Shown piece by piece: positions 60,172 through 64,000 of a DNA stretch of 64,000 nt. Each line of letters opens with the position of its first letter. Position 1 is the first letter of the stretch. The translations under genes and the position numbers were made by a program. Source of the DNA: Sphingobacteriia bacterium (lineage in GTDB: Bacteria; Bacteroidota; Bacteroidia; Bacteroidales; UBA7960); contig JAABRR010000013.1 of assembly GCA_011390785.1 (NCBI GenBank), positions 1-64,000 on the forward strand, read 5' to 3'. The notes below the pieces were generated by a model. That model did not search any database, was not told the DNA's origin, and saw only the letters and a program-made list of their open reading frames with translations.

Positions 60172-60648
60172 ATGAGTCTGAAAAAAAGAAAAACCATTGC
60201 GTTGGTGGCACATGATAACAGGAAGAAGGAACTTGCAGAATGGGTAGATTGGAATCATGAATCTATCATCAACCATAATATTATTTGCACGGGTACAACA
60301 GGAAGACTTATAGATGAAACTCTCCGAAATTCGTTGCCAGAAAATTTTGATGGTGAATTTAATTTAACCCTTCTTAAGTCAGGTCCATTGGGGGGCGATC
60401 AGCAGCTGGGGTCGCTTATTGTAGAAAATAAAATTGATCTTATGGTTTTTTTCTGGGATCCTATGCAGCAGCAACCTCATGATGTTGATGTTAAGGCATT
60501 GTTGCGAATAACCGTGTTATACAATGTCCCTACTGCCTGTAACAGGGCTACAGCTGATTTCTTGATATCTTCCGGGTTGTTTGATACTGAATATAATCCT
60601 AAACCCATGGATGTTGATGATTATCTGAACAGAAAATTGGACCTTTAA
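60172..60648 (+). CDS. mgsA: Methylglyoxal synthase
   Basis: The 158-residue protein converts dihydroxyacetone phosphate to methylglyoxal and phosphate. The conserved residues are all present: H14 in V-A-H-D, T-G-T-T-G-R, the G-P-L-G-G-D76-Q-Q phosphate/catalytic loop, D96 in F-F-W-D-P, and H103 and D106 in P-H-D-V-D-V-K-A-L-L-R. It lies between two GH13 lipoprotein genes. Methylglyoxal synthase relieves sugar-phosphate overload, so its place among starch-degrading genes suggests a safety valve for fast sugar influx. The arrangement makes co-expression with both amylases likely. Confidence 0.96.
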   Translation: MSLKKRKTIALVAHDNRKKELAEWVDWNHESIINHNIICTGTTGRLIDETLRNSLPENFDGEFNLTLLKSGPLGGDQQLGSLIVENKIDLMVFFWDPMQQQPHDVDVKALLRITVLYNVPTACNRATADFLISSGLFDTEYNPKPMDVDDYLNRKLDL

Positions 60649-60682
60649 TTTGATCAACTTTACATTGTTAAAACCAGAAGCC

Positions 60683-62089
60683 ATGAAAGGACATAGATTT
60701 ATAAAAATAATTGTTTTCCCAGTTTTGGCTATTGTTGTATTTTGCTTTTCAGCATGTAATGAAAATCAGAAAAAATCTGAACCTTTATTTGATGATAATG
60801 CATGGATCAGCACCACACCCCAGCCTGAATGGGCAAAAAGCGCCAACCTTTATGAAGTAAATGTAAGACAATATACTCCAGAAGGTACCTTTAACGCTTT
60901 TGCAGAACATTTGCCAAGATTGAAAAATATGGGTGTCGATATCCTTTGGTTTATGCCTGTAACACCAATTGGTGAAATAAACCGAAAGGGTGCTCTGGGT
61001 AGCTATTATTCCGTTAAGGATTATACTGAAATTAATCCTGAATATGGTACAATAGAAGATTTTAAGAACCTTGTAAAACAAATTCATGATCTTGATATGT
61101 ATGTTATTATTGATTGGGTTGCCAATCATACCGCATGGGATCATAGTTGGGTTAAATCTTATCCTGATTTCTATTTCAAAGATAAAGAAGGGAATTTTAC
61201 TCCGCCACACAATACTGATTGGTCTGATGTAATTCAATTGGATTACGAAAATAAAGAGTTATGGAATGCAATGATCAACGAAATGAAATTTTGGTTGAAT
61301 GAAGTCAACATAGATGGCTTTCGATGCGATGTAGCTTATTTGGTGCCTACTGATTTCTGGAACCAGGCAAGAAATGAACTTCAGAAGATTAAACCAGTTT
61401 TTATGCTGGCTGAAGCTGATCATCCCGAATTAAAGGAACATGCATTTAATGCTGGTTATTCTTGGACATCACACCACGCAATGAACCGAATAGCAAGGGG
61501 AGAAGATGACGTGTCTTCATTGAATGAATATTATTTTGATGACAACATGGGAAATTACCCGATGGGAGCGTATAAAATTTCTTTTATTGATAACCATGAT
61601 GAAAACTCCTGGGCAGGAAGTGTTTTTGATCGTTTAGGAGAAAGCATGCAGGCTTTTGCCGTTTTGATTAACACTGTTCCAGGCATGCCACTTACTTATA
61701 GTGGTCAGGAGGCAGGACTGGATAAATCACTCGATTTCTTTAAAAAGGACCAGATTGACTGGAGTAATTTGGAGTATGAAGCATTTTTTACTTTGCTTGC
61801 AAGTCTGAAAAATAATAATGAAGCACTATGGAATGGACTTGCTGGTGGTACCATGCAAAAAGTAAACACCAACAATAAAGAAAGTGTATTTGCTTTTATT
61901 CGCCAAAAGGAGAAAAATAAAGTATTGGTAATACTCAACCTATCGGCAGAACCTAGAACAGTAATTCTTGAAACCAATTCAGATTATAGGGGCCGTTATA
62001 CTGATTTTTTTCAAAATAAAAGAATCCGGATCAGAAAGAATTCTGCAATTGAAATGCAGCCCTGGGGTTATAAAGTTTATGTGAATTAG
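60683..62089 (+). CDS. Lipoprotein GH13 alpha-amylase
   Basis: I use the ATG at 60683, which gives a lipoprotein signal with Cys25 (C-F-S-A-C); the frame to 60650 would start at TTG. The 468-residue enzyme is a GH13 barrel with D-W-V-A-N-H-T (144-150), nucleophile D216 in D-G-F-R-C-D, acid/base E244 in L-A-E-A-D and D306 in D-N-H-D. A short C-terminal beta domain follows. The wide V-R-Q-Y-T-P-E-G-T-F start is typical of small maltogenic or trehalose-type GH13 members. Anchored outside the cytoplasm, it probably acts on the same glucans as the larger amylase two genes upstream. Confidence 0.92.
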   Translation: MKGHRFIKIIVFPVLAIVVFCFSACNENQKKSEPLFDDNAWISTTPQPEWAKSANLYEVNVRQYTPEGTFNAFAEHLPRLKNMGVDILWFMPVTPIGEINRKGALGSYYSVKDYTEINPEYGTIEDFKNLVKQIHDLDMYVIIDWVANHTAWDHSWVKSYPDFYFKDKEGNFTPPHNTDWSDVIQLDYENKELWNAMINEMKFWLNEVNIDGFRCDVAYLVPTDFWNQARNELQKIKPVFMLAEADHPELKEHAFNAGYSWTSHHAMNRIARGEDDVSSLNEYYFDDNMGNYPMGAYKISFIDNHDENSWAGSVFDRLGESMQAFAVLINTVPGMPLTYSGQEAGLDKSLDFFKKDQIDWSNLEYEAFFTLLASLKNNNEALWNGLAGGTMQKVNTNNKESVFAFIRQKEKNKVLVILNLSAEPRTVILETNSDYRGRYTDFFQNKRIRIRKNSAIEMQPWGYKVYVN

Positions 62090-62161
62090 TGACCTGTTAC
62101 CTTAAATAGGATTAGCTCAAAAGAGATAAAATCTTTATTTTAATTTTATGAAGTTGACTAT

Positions 62162-62959
62162 TTATCTGGGTCGATAACATGATTTGCAAAAACTTTCAAT
62201 AAAATCAAGACATTGTAATTTGGCTTCAATAAAGCCCATATGACCAACATTTCTAAGTATAAGAGAATGAGCTGTTTCGGTAAGGGCCATTTGTACCCAT
62301 ACATTTTCAAATGGAATTCGGCTGTCTTTCTGGCCGGCAATAAACATAACCGGGAAAGATGCATTGATGAGAACATCTAAAGTACTTGAACGTTCTTTCA
62401 TTCCCAATTGGGCTGCTACTAATGATTCTGGTTTTATTCTGGAAGCTTCTTCAATTAATTGCTGTATTTCATTCTGAAAAAGATCTTTGGTTTCCGGGGC
62501 AAAAAGGCTGGGAATAAAATTAAGCAGAAAACCGGAGTGATTTTTGTGAATGGCTTCGATAGATTTTTCTCTTGCTTTTTTAGTTTCATCACTATCTGCC
62601 AATGATGTACTGTGAAAAAGGCCAAGTCCTTTCAACATTCTTGAATATTTTCTTGCAAAAGCCAATGAAACATAACCGCCCATAGAGTGGCCGATCATAA
62701 TTGTTTTTTCAATTTTTAAATAGTCCAAAACTGCCTTTATAGAGTCTGCCAATAGTTCCATGGTATGCACAGAATCAATTATACTGCTATTCCCATGCCC
62801 GGGAAGGTCTATCAAAATCAATCTGCATTTTTCAGACAATGATTCTTTATAATCATTCCAAATCTTTAGTGATTCTGTATACCCATGAACCAGAATCAAT
62901 GGATTACCATTACCATATTCTTCAAAGTAAATCTTCCCGTTTTTGTAATTTATAGTCAT
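62162..62959 (-). CDS. Alpha/beta-fold hydrolase
   Basis: The 265-residue protein has the fold's oxyanion region V-H-G-Y (24-27), the D-L-P-G-H-G block (51-56) and nucleophile S92 in G-H-S-M-G-G. An acid is visible in G-Q-K-D-S-R-I-P-F, and the histidine in N-V-G-H-M-G. A lid of about 60 residues lies between. No signal peptide, so it is cytoplasmic. Relatives include esterases, haloperoxidase-like and MhpC-type hydrolases; the substrate is unknown. It is monocistronic and divergent from the kinase gene. Confidence 0.88.
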   Translation of the reverse strand: MTINYKNGKIYFEEYGNGNPLILVHGYTESLKIWNDYKESLSEKCRLILIDLPGHGNSSIIDSVHTMELLADSIKAVLDYLKIEKTIMIGHSMGGYVSLAFARKYSRMLKGLGLFHSTSLADSDETKKAREKSIEAIHKNHSGFLLNFIPSLFAPETKDLFQNEIQQLIEEASRIKPESLVAAQLGMKERSSTLDVLINASFPVMFIAGQKDSRIPFENVWVQMALTETAHSLILRNVGHMGFIEAKLQCLDFIESFCKSCYRPR

Positions 62960-63121
62960 TTTACTTCTTTTAAATGTTGCTTTATTTCAACCAAAGGAAA
63001 AGTATAGCTAAAGGTAGTGTTTTTTTCTTTATAAATAAGAAATAGCCTTATGTTTATTTTTTATAACTTTACTTGCATCAGGCCTTTCATCAAATATAAA
63101 TCAACTTTTAATTTTTATTCT

Positions 63122-64000
63122 ATGAATGATAAACCATCAAAGAAAATTCATATTATCGATGATGATTTAAATACAATTCATATTTTAAGATTTGTTCTTA
63201 AATCTAAGGGGTATGATGTATTTTCTTCTACTTCCGGGAAGGATGCGTTGGCTTATATAAAAAAAATGGTTCCAGACCTTATATTATTGGATGTAATAAT
63301 GCCGGAAATGGATGGTTATCAGGTTTGTCATTCTTTAAAATCCGTTTCTTATTTAAAAGATATTCCAGTTATTTTTATTACTGCTTCGCATGATACATCA
63401 GAATTGGTTAAGGGTTTTGATGCCGGAGCCGTAGATTTTATTTCAAAACCTATTAATCGGGCAGAGTTATTGGCCAGAGTTCAAACTCATATCGAGTTAA
63501 AACAAGCACGTGATGTTATTGCTCTCAAAAATCGTAATTTAAGCCTTGAAATTGAAAATAGAAAGCAGGCTGAAGAAAAATTCAGAGCACTTTCTGAAAC
63601 TGCTTTTGAAGGTGTTCTCTTTTTGCAGGGATCCAAAATTATAGAATATAATAAGGCTGCTGAGCAACTGTTTTCCTTTAATTTGCAAAAGGCTGAATCA
63701 AAGTCTATTAATGAGTTTACTGATGAAATTGGTAAAGATTTACTTAAAAAAATATTCAGGAAAAAGGATCAGTCGGGCGTTTGGGAACTCAACTTTTTTA
63801 ATCAGCAAAAAGAGCAGTTTTATGGGATGGTTCAATATCAGTCTTTTGTTTATAAGGGTAAAAAAGTAAATGTATTGGCTGTACGAGATATTACAAGGCA
63901 AAAAGAGATTGATAATGAAATATTTAATGCAATTATTGATGCCGAAGAAAAGGAACGCAAAAGATTTTCACGAGATATGCATGACGGACTTGGGGCTTTG
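63122..64000 (+). CDS. Hybrid sensor: receiver-PAS-HisKA_3 histidine kinase (cut by window end)
   Basis: The frame starts at the ATG at 63122 and is open to the last base, giving 293 residues of a longer protein. Residues 8-122 are a receiver domain with D13/D14 and phospho-acceptor D57 in L-L-D-V-I-M-P. A short coiled linker leads into a PAS-like domain (about 155-255, with F-R-A-L-S-E-T-A-F-E-G-V). The window ends in the HisKA_3 phosphoacceptor helix, with H287 in R-D-M-H-D-G-L. An N-terminal receiver feeding a NarL-type kinase suggests it receives phosphate from another kinase and relays a second signal. The ATPase domain must lie beyond the window. Confidence 0.85.
   Translation, partial: MNDKPSKKIHIIDDDLNTIHILRFVLKSKGYDVFSSTSGKDALAYIKKMVPDLILLDVIMPEMDGYQVCHSLKSVSYLKDIPVIFITASHDTSELVKGFDAGAVDFISKPINRAELLARVQTHIELKQARDVIALKNRNLSLEIENRKQAEEKFRALSETAFEGVLFLQGSKIIEYNKAAEQLFSFNLQKAESKSINEFTDEIGKDLLKKIFRKKDQSGVWELNFFNQQKEQFYGMVQYQSFVYKGKKVNVLAVRDITRQKEIDNEIFNAIIDAEEKERKRFSRDMHDGLGAL

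Noticed and set aside
57706-62089. Sus-type polysaccharide utilisation locus
   Set aside because: Two GH13 lipoproteins are present but there is no SusC/SusD pair and no dedicated regulator in the cluster.

Overview
The window reads as chromosomal DNA of a free-living or sediment-type Bacteroidota, probably order Bacteroidales or Marinilabiliales in the broad sense. The support is: type IX secretion C-terminal sorting domains (two tandem genes at the left end), a TonB-dependent receptor with an N-terminal carboxypeptidase-like domain, PorT-like and FadL-like outer-membrane barrels, an efp-lpxD pair, an asnS-rpoN pair, a Nif3/zinc-ribbon pair, an archaeal/eukaryal-type ProRS, and many copies of the Bacteroidota -7 promoter element TAnnTTTG. 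No plasmid, phage, CRISPR array, rRNA or intact insertion sequence was seen. One tRNA gene, tRNA-Cys(GCA), is present. The genus cannot be fixed from the sequence alone.

Layout. 1-2000: two tandem paralogous secreted proteins with T9SS tails. 1941-4682: an accessory island with almost no protein coding. It is made of purine-rich GAAGACC repeats and paired GC-rich hairpins, and it surrounds one compact two-gene module, a minimal nucleotidyltransferase plus an 89-residue partner, that looks like a toxin-antitoxin pair. 4683-9737: an SDR enzyme coupled to a membrane protein, a stretch of orphan or decayed ORFs, a ComEC-like exported metallo-hydrolase with a helix-hairpin-helix tail, and an outer-membrane barrel. 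9880-12124: a Tat-exported Gfo/Idh/MocA oxidoreductase and a lipoprotein sugar isomerase in one operon. 12380-13897: efp and an lpxD homologue. 13997-15464: two related exported proteins of unknown function. 15906-18280: SIS-domain sugar-phosphate protein, tRNA-Cys, SDR reductase. 18512-23145: membrane-anchored AraC-type regulator, TonB receptor and nitroreductase-like enzyme. 23175-27978: HelD-like helicase, lipoate genes lipA and lipB, and a SPOR lipoprotein.

28052-39297: DUF302 protein, a sigma-54 activator, lpxK, Nif3-like and zinc-ribbon proteins, FadL-like barrel, a low-complexity repeat lipoprotein, proS and a second SPOR-type protein. 39389-45219: fructose-bisphosphate aldolase, an NtrC-type response regulator, a coiled-coil lipoprotein and a YfcC-type transporter. 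45662-49983: asnS, rpoN, a small polytopic membrane protein and a PorT-like barrel. 50247-56126: YebC, PnuC, DEAD-box helicase, Lnt, SDR. 56396-62089: tyrS followed by two lipoprotein alpha-amylases flanking methylglyoxal synthase. 62162-64000: alpha/beta hydrolase and the start of a REC-PAS-histidine kinase that runs off the window.

Two regulatory themes recur. The sigma-54 factor and two of its likely activators lie within 20 kb of one another. TAnnTTTG promoters can be placed upstream of many genes, with a properly spaced TTG -33 box for fbaA, lipB and lpxK; the lpxK one ends only four bases before the start codon, which predicts a leaderless message. Envelope biogenesis (lpxD, lpxK, lnt, FadL, PorT, T9SS cargo) and translation (efp, proS, asnS, tyrS, tRNA-Cys, YebC) make up much of the core content. 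The most unusual DNA is the hairpin/repeat island at 2.2-4.5 kb.
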